A stretch of 35,718 nucleotides of DNA from NCBI GenBank assembly GCA_934631985.1, contig CAKTYE010000020.1, positions 1 to 35,718 on the forward strand, given 5' to 3'. Position 1 is the first letter of the stretch, and every line of letters starts with the position of its first letter. Position numbers and translations under genes: made by a program. Under the pieces are notes generated by a model. The model saw nothing but the letters and a program-made list of their open reading frames with translations. It searched no databases and had not been told where the DNA came from. Positions 7,938-15,261 of the stretch are shown one piece after another. The stretch is from an uncultured Clostridia bacterium. GTDB lineage: Bacteria > Bacillota > Clostridia > Christensenellales > Aristaeellaceae.

Positions 7938-9085
7938 AGCTGACGGATGCCGCAGGACTTTCCACGCTGAACCTGCGCAAAAATCCCATGCGGACGCTGC
8001 TGACTATCCTGGGGCTGGCGGTGGGCATCGGCGCGATCCTGACCGTGTGGACGCTGGGCGGGGCAGGAGAGACGCAGGTGGAAGCGGAGATCGCACGCCT
8101 GGGGGTGAACAAGGTCTGGATCCATGCCCGCCCGGACAGCAGCCGCCCCCTGACCCAGCAGGACGGGGAAGCGTTGGCACAGGCGACCGGCGCGGACGTA
8201 AGCGCCGGAACGACGACGCTGGGACTTGTGCTGTGGGGGGACGCACCCGCCTACGCCCAACTGACGGGCATGGACGCAAGCGCTGAAAAGGTTCACGCGC
8301 CGCAGGTGGAGGCAGGCCGCTTCTTCCTGCCGGGGGAGTATGCGCAGGCCGCGTCCGTGGCGGTGATCGACCACAGCCTGGCGGAAAATCTGAACAGCGA
8401 ACAGCCCACCGCGCTGATCGGTCAGCGACTGACCGTGGGCAATCGCCAGATGCGCGTGGTGGGCATTGCGTCAGATGCGGCTGTGCAGTGGACAAGCGCC
8501 TGTCAGGGAACGGTCTATCTGCCGCTGGAAACCTATCTGGATACCTTCGGCGGGCAGGTGGAGCAGCTTACCCTGTCCGTGCCGCGCGGACAGCGGGCGG
8601 AGGAGCTGGCACAGGCTGCGCTGGCCCTGCTGCCAGCGGATGAATTTGATGCAACGACGCTGGAGGAAGAAATCGACGCGGCGCGGGCCGTCATCCGTAT
8701 TTTTGTGATGGTGCTGGCCTGCGTGGCGGCGGTGTGCATGCTCACCGGCGGCATTGGCGTCATGAACATTCTGCTGGTCAGCGTGCGGGAACGCCGCCGG
8801 GAGATCGGCGTAATGAAAGCGGTGGGCGGTACCAGCTTTCAGGTCGGCCTTATCTTCCTGATGGAGGCCGCAAGCTATGCGCTGCTGGGCGGCGTGCTGG
8901 GGATGGCGCTGGGCGGCGCGATGATCCGCCTGTTCAGCGGGTGGATCGGCTTTTCCGCCGCGCTGAGCTTGGAGACGGTGCTGCCGACGCTGGCGGGCGC
9001 GTCGCTGTTGGGGATGGGCTTCGGCGTTGCGCCTGCGCTTCGTGCAGCGGGGATGCTCCCGGTGGAGGCACTGCGGCAGCCTTAA
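7934..9085 (+). CDS. MacB-like ABC permease with FtsX domain
   Basis: A 383-residue membrane protein. N-terminal helix in NLRKNPMRTLLTILGLAVGIGA, an extracytoplasmic MacB-PCD domain (about residues 45-240), then three helices of the FtsX domain with the family motif GGIGVMNILLVSVRERRREIGVMKA. Start codon is GTG at 7934, preceded by AAGGAGG, overlapping the adaptor's stop. Such permeases act as mechanotransmitters in export of peptides, antibiotics or lipoproteins and need an ATPase; none is encoded in this transcription unit. The stop codon overlaps the stop of the convergent GH18 gene, with no terminator between. Confidence 0.88.
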   Translation: MKLTDAAGLSTLNLRKNPMRTLLTILGLAVGIGAILTVWTLGGAGETQVEAEIARLGVNKVWIHARPDSSRPLTQQDGEALAQATGADVSAGTTTLGLVLWGDAPAYAQLTGMDASAEKVHAPQVEAGRFFLPGEYAQAASVAVIDHSLAENLNSEQPTALIGQRLTVGNRQMRVVGIASDAAVQWTSACQGTVYLPLETYLDTFGGQVEQLTLSVPRGQRAEELAQAALALLPADEFDATTLEEEIDAARAVIRIFVMVLACVAAVCMLTGGIGVMNILLVSVRERRREIGVMKAVGGTSFQVGLIFLMEAASYALLGGVLGMALGGAMIRLFSGWIGFSAALSLETVLPTLAGASLLGMGFGVAPALRAAGMLPVEALRQP

Positions 9086-10239
9086 GGCGTACACATGGCC
9101 TCCAGCAACTCGCCGGAACTGTCATGCTCCAGCGACCAGGCAAAGATACCCAGCAAATGATGCTCCCTGGCATATGCGGCCTTGGCCCGCAGGGAGGCTG
9201 CGTCCTCATAGCTGATGAAGCTGTGTCCGTCATAGAGCCAGGGACTTTGAGCTTCCTCGTCAAAGTAACGGGTCGTTTTGCCTGCGGCAAGCAGGGCGCG
9301 AAGCTCGTTGTAGGTGGCAAAGCGGCTGCCAGTGGTATCCGCCTGCTGATGCAGCCCGTGCTGCGCCGCAGGAACGCCGCGCCACACGCGCCCGTAAAAG
9401 GCCGCGCCCAGATTCAGCTTTTCGGCGGGGATGCCCTGCGCCAGACAAAGCCGAACGGCATACGCGCCGCCGGAGGGTTCGTCCCCGGCAGGGTAAAGGG
9501 CCGCGTGATGCCCGGTGGTATGCTCAAAGCCTGCCAGGTCGTAGGTCATCAGGTTGACCTGATCCACCAGCGCGGCAAGCCTGGGGCCATCCACCGCGCC
9601 AATGAGCTTTTCGGACGCGCCCAGCGCGATGGACAGCACATACGCCTGACCGCTGGCTTCCGCGCGGTTATCCAGCCCCTCCCGCAGCAGCGAAAGCAGC
9701 GCCAGATAGTTTTCCCAGTCCTCCTCGCGGTGCTTCAGGCCGCCGGCGTCCGTGCCGGGATATTCCCAGTCCACATCCAGCCCGCGAAAGCCATGACGGT
9801 CCATCAGGGCAAGCATGCTTTCGGCGAGGCGCTCACGTCCCTCTGCGGTGGCGGCAGCGTCGGAAAAGCCCTCCGCGCCCCAGCCGCCCACGCTCAATAC
9901 GCCGGTGATGTGGGGATGTCGTTCCAGATACGCCGAAAAAGCCGCAATGCTCTGCCAGTGCGCGCCGCTGGCTTCCCCGTCCCGCAGCAGCGCAAAGGCA
10001 TAATTCAATTGATCCAGCTTGTCCGCATCCTCCTCCCGCAGGGTGAGGGACGGACCATCCTGCACATAGGTCATCACCCGCAGGGCGGACGGCGCGGCAG
10101 CGGCAGCCGCTTCCCCTTCGGGTGCACGGAAAAGTGAGAATCCCGGGCAGAGAAGTCCCAGCATGAAAAAACACCATCCTATTCTTCGGCGGCGCAGGCC
10201 GCGCGTTTTGTCTTTGGCAGGCGTTGCATGGTTGCGCAT
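9082..10239 (-). CDS. Glycoside hydrolase family 18 protein (chitinase/spore-type glucosidase fold)
   Basis: A 385-residue protein with a basic N-terminus and a hydrophobic anchor or signal (about 21-38). It has the GH18 barrel motifs: LSVGGW (115-120), catalytic LDVDWEYPG with acid Glu159 and assisting Asp157 (154-162), MTYDLAGF (231-238) and a final strand with LLGIFAWSLEHD near 365. The usual Asp opening the DGxDxDxE motif is Arg152, a variant that keeps the catalytic pair. Substrates may be chitin, peptidoglycan or other N-acetylglucosamine polymers. In spore formers such proteins occur in cortex lysis or cell wall turnover, but the LysM domains typical of YaaH are missing. GGGAGG precedes the ATG. 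Confidence 0.85.
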   Translation of the reverse strand: MRNHATPAKDKTRGLRRRRIGWCFFMLGLLCPGFSLFRAPEGEAAAAAAPSALRVMTYVQDGPSLTLREEDADKLDQLNYAFALLRDGEASGAHWQSIAAFSAYLERHPHITGVLSVGGWGAEGFSDAAATAEGRERLAESMLALMDRHGFRGLDVDWEYPGTDAGGLKHREEDWENYLALLSLLREGLDNRAEASGQAYVLSIALGASEKLIGAVDGPRLAALVDQVNLMTYDLAGFEHTTGHHAALYPAGDEPSGGAYAVRLCLAQGIPAEKLNLGAAFYGRVWRGVPAAQHGLHQQADTTGSRFATYNELRALLAAGKTTRYFDEEAQSPWLYDGHSFISYEDAASLRAKAAYAREHHLLGIFAWSLEHDSSGELLEAMCTP

Positions 10240-10372
10240 GATAGCCTCCCGCAGGTTTCAGTATGCGGGCATGATACCACAAAAAACGCCGCGCTGCCAT
10301 GTCACATCTTGGCAGATGCGGCCCGGCGGCACAAGAAACGACATTTTGTGCCAACTTCATGCGTATTTTGAC

Positions 10373-10401
10373 TTGACTTTACACGCCGTGTGCTGTATCT
10401 T
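10373..10401 (+). promoter_or_regulatory. Promoter of udk
   Basis: TTGACT (10373-10378), 17-bp spacer, TATCTT (10396-10401). Transcription would start about 25 nt before the uridine kinase start codon. Confidence 0.6.
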
Positions 10402-10431
10402 CTTGAGAGAGAAACGAGGAGGTGCGGCTTC

Positions 10432-11076
10432 ATGCTGTTTATCGGCATCTGCGGCGCAAGCGGCAGCGGAAAATCCACCCTGGCGGATGCGCTGAAGGCC
10501 AAGCTGGGCGACAAGTGCTATGTGATCAATCAGGATGCTTACTATCGGGACCATCCCCAGCTCTCCTTTGAGGAGCGCAGCGTACTGAACTATGACGAGC
10601 CGGAAATTTTTGACCATGATCTGCTGCTGGAGGACATGAAAACGCTTCTGCGCGGCGAACCCATTACCCGCAAGGCTTACGATTATTCCCAGCACCGCCG
10701 TGCCGACACCGACGAGCTGATCTATCCCCACGACGTTATGATCCTGGAGGGCATCCACTGCTTCCATGACGAGCGGCTGATGGAGCTGATGTACCTGAAG
10801 CTGTACATGAACGTGGAGCCGGATATTTGCCTTCTGCGCCGCATTCAGCGCGATATTAAGGAACGCGCCCGCGAGATCGACGGCATTTCCGTGCAGTACC
10901 TGACCACCGTCAAGCCCATGTACGACAAGTACATTCGCAATTACATCAACCATGCGGACGTGATCGTGGCCCATGGCGGACGCAACGCCCGCATCGTGGA
11001 CATTCTGGCGGGCTATGTGCAGGACGAGCTGAACAAGGAAGCCGCCGAGGCGCAGGCCCAGGCGCAGAACCCGTAA
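10432..11076 (+). CDS. udk: Uridine kinase
   Basis: A 214-residue cytosolic kinase that phosphorylates uridine or cytidine in pyrimidine salvage. P-loop GASGSGKST at residues 8-16; the segment YVINQDAYYRDH (about 28-39) is the uridine-kinase substrate region with the catalytic Asp; NYDEPEIFDHDLL and YDYSQHRR follow as in Udk; LEGIHCF is the Walker B strand and RRIQRDIKERAR the lid. GAGGAGGTG precedes ATG 10432; the upstream in-frame codons contain the promoter, so they are not coding. It stands as a single gene between a promoter and the terminator 11091-11130. Phosphoribulokinase relatives share the fold, but the QDAYY pattern favours Udk. Confidence 0.88.
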   Translation: MLFIGICGASGSGKSTLADALKAKLGDKCYVINQDAYYRDHPQLSFEERSVLNYDEPEIFDHDLLLEDMKTLLRGEPITRKAYDYSQHRRADTDELIYPHDVMILEGIHCFHDERLMELMYLKLYMNVEPDICLLRRIQRDIKERAREIDGISVQYLTTVKPMYDKYIRNYINHADVIVAHGGRNARIVDILAGYVQDELNKEAAEAQAQAQNP

Positions 11077-11090
11077 AAACAATATCTTTT

Positions 11091-11130
11091 GCAGCAGCCG
11101 TTGGCGTTTTGACCAACGGTTGCTGTTTTT
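11091..11130 (+). terminator. Terminator of udk
   Basis: A 13-bp stem (CAGCAGCCGTTGG with its complement, one G-T pair), 8-nt loop, five T. Separates udk from the flotillin gene. Confidence 0.9.
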
Positions 11131-11237
11131 ATACCAGTTTTCGCAGGATTAAGACAGACATGATGGACGTATTGTTCAAAATATGCTATGCTGAGACCAT
11201 CAAATGGCACAGCGAACAAACGGGAGGAGGAGATTTC

Positions 11238-12788
11238 ATGCCATTGATCTGGACGGACCTGTATACCTACATTGCCATTGCCGTGGGTGTGCTGATCCTG
11301 CTGCTCATTTTCTTCAAGAACTACGTCAAGGTGCCGCCAAACGTGGCGCTCATCGTTTCGGGCCGGCGGCACAAGTACAAGGTGAAGGATGAAGCCGGAC
11401 GCGAGGTGGTCAAAACCTTTGGCTATCGCATTGTGCGCGGCGGCGCGACCTTCGTCATCCCCTTCTTTGAGCGGGTAGATAAGCTGAACCTGGGCATCAT
11501 GCAGGTGGACATCAAGACCACGCAGCCCGTTCCCAGCCAGGAATACATTGGTATGATGGTAGACGGCGTGGCGAACATCAAGATCGGCAGTGACGATGTT
11601 TCTGTTGCCACCGCTGCCGAGCAGTTTCTGGGCTGGAAGCAGGCGGACATTGCCGCCGTGGCCATGCAGGTGCTGGAAGGCAACATGCGTGAGATCATCG
11701 GCCGCATGACCATCGCCGACCTGGTGCAGAACCGTGACAAGTTCGCCCAGGAGACCCAGCGCGCCGCCACCATGGACATGCGCAACATGGGCCTGGAAAT
11801 CGTCAACCTGACCATCCAGAACTTCTCGGATAACGATGGCGTGCTGGATACGCTGGCGGTGCGCAACATTGCGGAAAAGAAGCGCGATGCGGACATTGCC
11901 CGTGCCGAAGCCGAACGCGATACCCTGATCCGTCAGTCCATTGCGGATCAGGAGGGTAACAAGGCCCGCGCCGAGGCCAATGCCCACATTGCCGAGCAGG
12001 AAAAGGAGCTGGAGCTGCGCAAGGCGGAATACCGTGCGGCGCAGGACCGTGCCAAGGCTGTTGCCGACATGTCCTATAAGGTGCAGCAGGAGATCAGCCG
12101 AAAGGATCTGGAGGCTGAACATGCCAACGCCGAGCTGGTGCGCCTGCAAAAGGAAACGGAATTGCAGGCCCAGCAGGTGCAGATCGAGCGTGAGCGCCTG
12201 TCTGTTGAGGTTCGTGAAAAGGCCGAGGCTGAGCGCGATGCGCGGATTGCCCAGGCTGAGGCTGCCAAGAAGGTAGCCCAGGCGCAGGCAGAGGCCGATC
12301 TGTACCGTCAGCAGAAGGATGCGGAGGCCATTCGCCTGCGCGGTGAAGCCGAAGCCGAGGCTGCGTTCATCAAGGCGCAGAAGGAGGCCGAAGCCATCCG
12401 CCTGAAGGGCGAAGCTGAGGCCGAGGCGCTGCTGAAGCGCGCCGAAGCCATGAAGCAGTACGGTCAGGCCGCCATGATGGATATGCTGATTGAAAAGCTG
12501 CCTGAAATGGCCCGCGCGGTGGCGGAACCCCTGTCCAAGACGGATAAGATCATTCTGTTCGGCGAGGGCGGCGCAACCTCCATGGTGCGGGATACCACCG
12601 GCACCATGCTGCAAACCTTTGAAGCCATGAAGGAGACCGTGGGTCTGGACATTCCAAAACTGCTCAAGGATGTGACTACCGGCGGCATTTTCGGCAAGGC
12701 CGCAGCGGGGCAAGATGCCTCGAAGACGGACGCGCCCGAAGCCAGCGCGGTGGAAGCGCCGGAAGCGGACGCAGCACAGCCTGAATAA
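11238..12788 (+). CDS. Flotillin-like SPFH-domain protein
   Basis: A 516-residue membrane scaffold protein like Bacillus YuaG/FloT. Residues about 9-28 are an N-terminal membrane hairpin or helix; the SPFH/PHB domain runs from about 35 to 190; then comes a long Ala/Glu-rich coiled coil (about 210-420) with repeated EAEA units, as in flotillins; a small C-terminal region ends in an Ala/Pro/Asp tail. Flotillins assemble into oligomers in ordered membrane patches and affect signalling, secretion and cell shape. The start at 11238 follows GGGAGGAGG. Bacillus floT has an NfeD partner (yuaF) next to it; no such gene lies here. A TATGCT at 11187-11192 with TGGACG 17 bp upstream may be its promoter. 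Confidence 0.88.
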   Translation: MPLIWTDLYTYIAIAVGVLILLLIFFKNYVKVPPNVALIVSGRRHKYKVKDEAGREVVKTFGYRIVRGGATFVIPFFERVDKLNLGIMQVDIKTTQPVPSQEYIGMMVDGVANIKIGSDDVSVATAAEQFLGWKQADIAAVAMQVLEGNMREIIGRMTIADLVQNRDKFAQETQRAATMDMRNMGLEIVNLTIQNFSDNDGVLDTLAVRNIAEKKRDADIARAEAERDTLIRQSIADQEGNKARAEANAHIAEQEKELELRKAEYRAAQDRAKAVADMSYKVQQEISRKDLEAEHANAELVRLQKETELQAQQVQIERERLSVEVREKAEAERDARIAQAEAAKKVAQAQAEADLYRQQKDAEAIRLRGEAEAEAAFIKAQKEAEAIRLKGEAEAEALLKRAEAMKQYGQAAMMDMLIEKLPEMARAVAEPLSKTDKIILFGEGGATSMVRDTTGTMLQTFEAMKETVGLDIPKLLKDVTTGGIFGKAAAGQDASKTDAPEASAVEAPEADAAQPE

Positions 12789-12804
12789 ACGCTGAAATTT
12801 CCCC

Positions 12805-12833
12805 TTGACAAACGCGGGCATCCGTCCTATACT
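12805..12833 (+). promoter_or_regulatory. Promoter of the thrS T-box transcript
   Basis: TTGACA (12805-12810), 17-bp spacer, TATACT (12828-12833): near-consensus. Start of transcription near 12840 gives the full T-box leader. Confidence 0.85.
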
Positions 12834-12839
12834 GCAATC

Positions 12840-13078
12840 ACCGTGAGGAATGAAGGGGAACATGCCCGCAATCCCGCCTGACAGAGACTCTGCGCCATGG
12901 GCTGCAAGCGCAGGGAGGAACGGCCTTGTGCGGATACCATCCCCGGACCTTGGGCGGGCTGCGACCGATATATCGCGAAAAAGTGGTTTTCCTTTGGAAA
13001 CAAGCAGGGTGGAACCGCGGATGCTGATACATCAGGCATTCGTCCCGGCAGAGCTTCAGCCGGGGCGAGTGCTTTTTT
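12840..13078 (+). promoter_or_regulatory. T-box riboswitch, threonine-specific
   Basis: The 14-nt T-box signature AGGGTGGAACCGCG is at 13006-13019; its TGGA would pair with a tRNA ending UCCA. The specifier can be placed: a lower helix GGGGA/TCCCC and an upper helix CCGCA/TGCGG frame an internal loop whose 3' side has ACC (12936-12938) followed by A. ACC is a threonine codon, in agreement with the thrS gene downstream. Uncharged tRNA-Thr would stabilise the antiterminator that uses the T-box bulge and prevent the terminator at 13036-13078, so thrS is induced by threonine starvation. The whole gap between flotillin and thrS is occupied by this element. Confidence 0.95.
13036..13078 (+). terminator. 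T-box-controlled terminator
   Basis: A 14-bp stem (GCATTCGTCCCGGC with its partner, two G-T pairs), 9-nt loop, six T. It is the off-state structure of the thrS leader, located 17 nt after the T-box sequence. Confidence 0.9.
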
Positions 13079-13116
13079 GATTCCCCGGCAGGAAAACAAA
13101 AGGGAGGAAAACATCC

Positions 13117-14880
13117 ATGAAGGTCATTTACAACGACGGTCATGTAGCCGAATGCCCCGCAGAGGACGAGCTGCATGTGATTCGCCACACGGCGGCGCAC
13201 ATTCTGGCGCAGGCCATCAAGCACCTGTATCCCGACGCGCATTTTGCCTACGGTCCCGCGACCGAAAAGGGCTTCCACTATGACATCGACCTGGGCGATG
13301 TGAAGCTCTCCGACGAGGACTTCCCCGCCATTGAGAAGGAAATGCAGGCCATCGTCAAGCAGAACCTGCCCATCAAGCCCTTCGCCCTTTCTCGCGAGGA
13401 GGCGGTGAAGCTGATGCAGGAGCGCGGTGAAGTCTACAAGGTGGAGCATATTGCCGACCTGCCCGAGGACGCGACGCTGACCTTCTATCAGCAGGGCGAT
13501 TACATCGACATGTGCGTTGGCCCGCACCTGTGCTACACCAAAGCGCTGAAGGCGTTCAAGCTGACTGCCCTGTCCGGCGCTTACTGGAAAAACGACAAGA
13601 ATAACAAGATGCTCACCCGCGTCAGCGGCGTGGCCTTCCGCAATCAGGAGGAGCTGAGCGAGTATCTGAAGATGATGGAAGAAGCCGAGAAGCGTGACCA
13701 TCGCCGCATCGGCAAGGAAATGGGTCTGTTCATGCTGTGCGATGAAGGCCCCGGTTTCCCCTTCTTCCTGCCCCATGGCATGGCGATCAAGAACGCTCTG
13801 ATCGACTACTGGCGTGATATTCATTACAAGGCGGGCTATGTGGAGGTCTCCACGCCCCTGATCATGAACCGTCACCTGTGGGAGACCAGCGGTCACTGGG
13901 ATCACTACAAGGACAACATGTACGCCACCAAGATCGACGGCGAGGACTACTGCATCAAGCCCATGAACTGCCCCGGCGGCGTGATGGTCTACCGCAGCCA
14001 GCCCCACAGCTATCGCGAGCTACCCATGCGCGTGGGTGAACTGGGCATCGTCCACCGTCATGAACTGAAGGGCGCGCTGCACGGCCTGTTCCGTGTGCGC
14101 TGCTTCACCCAGGATGATGCGCACATCTTCATGACCCGTGAGCAGATCCCCGACGAGATCGCGGGCGTAGTGCATCTGATCAATCAGGTGTACAACAAGT
14201 TCGGCTTTGATTACTTTGTGGAGCTGTCTACCCGTCCTGAGAACTCCATGGGTTCTGACGAGGACTGGGAGGATGCGACCAACGGCCTGAAGGCCGCGCT
14301 GGAGCGCTTGAACATGCCCTACATCCTCAACGAGGGCGACGGCGCGTTCTATGGTCCGAAGATCGACTTCCACCTGCGCGACAGCCTGGGCCGTACCTGG
14401 CAGTGCGGCACTATTCAGCTGGACTTCCAAATGCCCCTGAACTTCGGCCTGGAGTATGTGGCGGAGGACGGCACCAAGAAGCGCCCGATCATGATTCACC
14501 GTGTGTGCTTCGGCTCCATCGAGCGGTTTATCGGCATCCTGACCGAGCATTTTGCGGGCAAGTTCCCGACCTGGCTGGCACCCGTGCAGGTGAAGGTGCT
14601 GCCCGTGTCCGACAAGAGCCTGGATTACTCCCGCAAGGTGTATGAGGCCATGAAGAACGCCGGCATCCGCGTGGAGCTGGACGACCGCAATGAAAAGATC
14701 GGCTACAAGATTCGTTCTGCCCGCCAGATCGACCGTGTGCCGTACATGCTGATTCTGGGCGAGAAGGAGATCAACGACAACACGGTGTCTGTCCGTGATC
14801 GTGCCACCGACCAGACCGAGACCATGACCCTGGACGCTTTCATGGAGAAGCTGTCCAAGGAGATCAAGGATCGGGTCTAA
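13117..14880 (+). CDS. thrS: Threonyl-tRNA synthetase lacking the TGS domain
   Basis: A 587-residue class II synthetase that charges tRNA-Thr. The editing domain is present, with HTAAH (24-28) and CVGPH (133-137), the zinc-type residues that remove mis-acylated serine. The catalytic core follows: MNCPGG with the zinc-binding Cys, RHELKGALHGLFRVRCFTQ covering motif 2, and HRVCFGSIERFIG near motif 3. The C-terminal anticodon-binding domain starts at about residue 485 (APVQVKVLPVSD). The usual N-terminal TGS domain (about 60 residues) is reduced to a stub of about 12, as in some other Clostridia. GGGAGG before the ATG and the T-box upstream fix this start, so the shortening is not an annotation effect. 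Regulated by tRNA-Thr charging. Confidence 0.97.
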   Translation: MKVIYNDGHVAECPAEDELHVIRHTAAHILAQAIKHLYPDAHFAYGPATEKGFHYDIDLGDVKLSDEDFPAIEKEMQAIVKQNLPIKPFALSREEAVKLMQERGEVYKVEHIADLPEDATLTFYQQGDYIDMCVGPHLCYTKALKAFKLTALSGAYWKNDKNNKMLTRVSGVAFRNQEELSEYLKMMEEAEKRDHRRIGKEMGLFMLCDEGPGFPFFLPHGMAIKNALIDYWRDIHYKAGYVEVSTPLIMNRHLWETSGHWDHYKDNMYATKIDGEDYCIKPMNCPGGVMVYRSQPHSYRELPMRVGELGIVHRHELKGALHGLFRVRCFTQDDAHIFMTREQIPDEIAGVVHLINQVYNKFGFDYFVELSTRPENSMGSDEDWEDATNGLKAALERLNMPYILNEGDGAFYGPKIDFHLRDSLGRTWQCGTIQLDFQMPLNFGLEYVAEDGTKKRPIMIHRVCFGSIERFIGILTEHFAGKFPTWLAPVQVKVLPVSDKSLDYSRKVYEAMKNAGIRVELDDRNEKIGYKIRSARQIDRVPYMLILGEKEINDNTVSVRDRATDQTETMTLDAFMEKLSKEIKDRV

Positions 14881-14892
14881 GACAAAACCATC

Positions 14893-14934
14893 AGGGAGGC
14901 TGCTTCTGAAACAAGGGAAGCGCCTCCCTTTTTT
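14893..14934 (+). terminator. Terminator of thrS
   Basis: GGGAGGC-T-GCTTC pairs with GAAGC-GCCTCCC, then five T. Its left arm (14893-14909) is identical over 17 bases to 27957-27973 in the hairpin element after deoD. Confidence 0.9.
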
Positions 14935-14966
14935 CATACGGGTTAAGTTTGCCTATCCTTGCATAA

Positions 14967-15191
14967 GATGATTTCATCAGCAAAAGTATTAATCTTTTTC
15001 TTGGGAATCGCAGCAGCACCAGCCTTGCGGGCTTGCTGAAAATTAAGCTCCGTGCGGCAGGGCTGCGCATTGTTTACCAGCTGCGCCGCACCGAGAATGA
15101 AATGCTGGCGGTCGTTATTGGCATTCGTGCGGATGAAGAAGTCTATGACCTGGCACAGAAACGTGCAGACAGGCATGGCCTGCTCAACTGA
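14967..15191 (+). pseudogene. Remnant of a RelE/ParE-family toxin gene
   Basis: Reading the frame that ends at TGA 15189-15191 gives LKIKLRAAGLRIVYQLRR, then MLAVVIGIRADEEVYDLA, ending about 10 residues later. This is the C-terminal half of a RelE-type mRNA interferase (compare the YKIKLRxxGYRLVY and VAVGKRxxxxVY patterns of the family). The frame is closed by TAA at 14964 and has no ATG or ribosome site, and the first half of the toxin (about 30-40 residues) is missing. No antitoxin gene is next to it. It is most likely a decayed toxin-antitoxin locus, no longer made. It occupies the otherwise empty 330-base gap between thrS and icd. Confidence 0.7.
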
Positions 15192-15203
15192 ACATGTAAA
15201 ATA

Positions 15204-15234
15204 ACAAAAGGGAACATGCAGTCTGCATGCCCCT
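15204..15234 (-). terminator. Terminator of icd
   Basis: Minus strand: GGGGCATGCA, 3-nt loop, TGCATGTTCCC, then TTTT. It lies about 28 bases beyond the icd stop codon. Confidence 0.75.
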
Positions 15235-15261
15235 CGTTTCATGGATGGAGAAAATGATACC

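Noticed and set aside
11013..12863. Long minus-strand open frame (616 codons) opposite the flotillin gene
   Set aside because: It is a shadow of the GC-rich coiled-coil coding region: composition is low complexity, it crosses the udk terminator, and it has no ribosome site or family motif.
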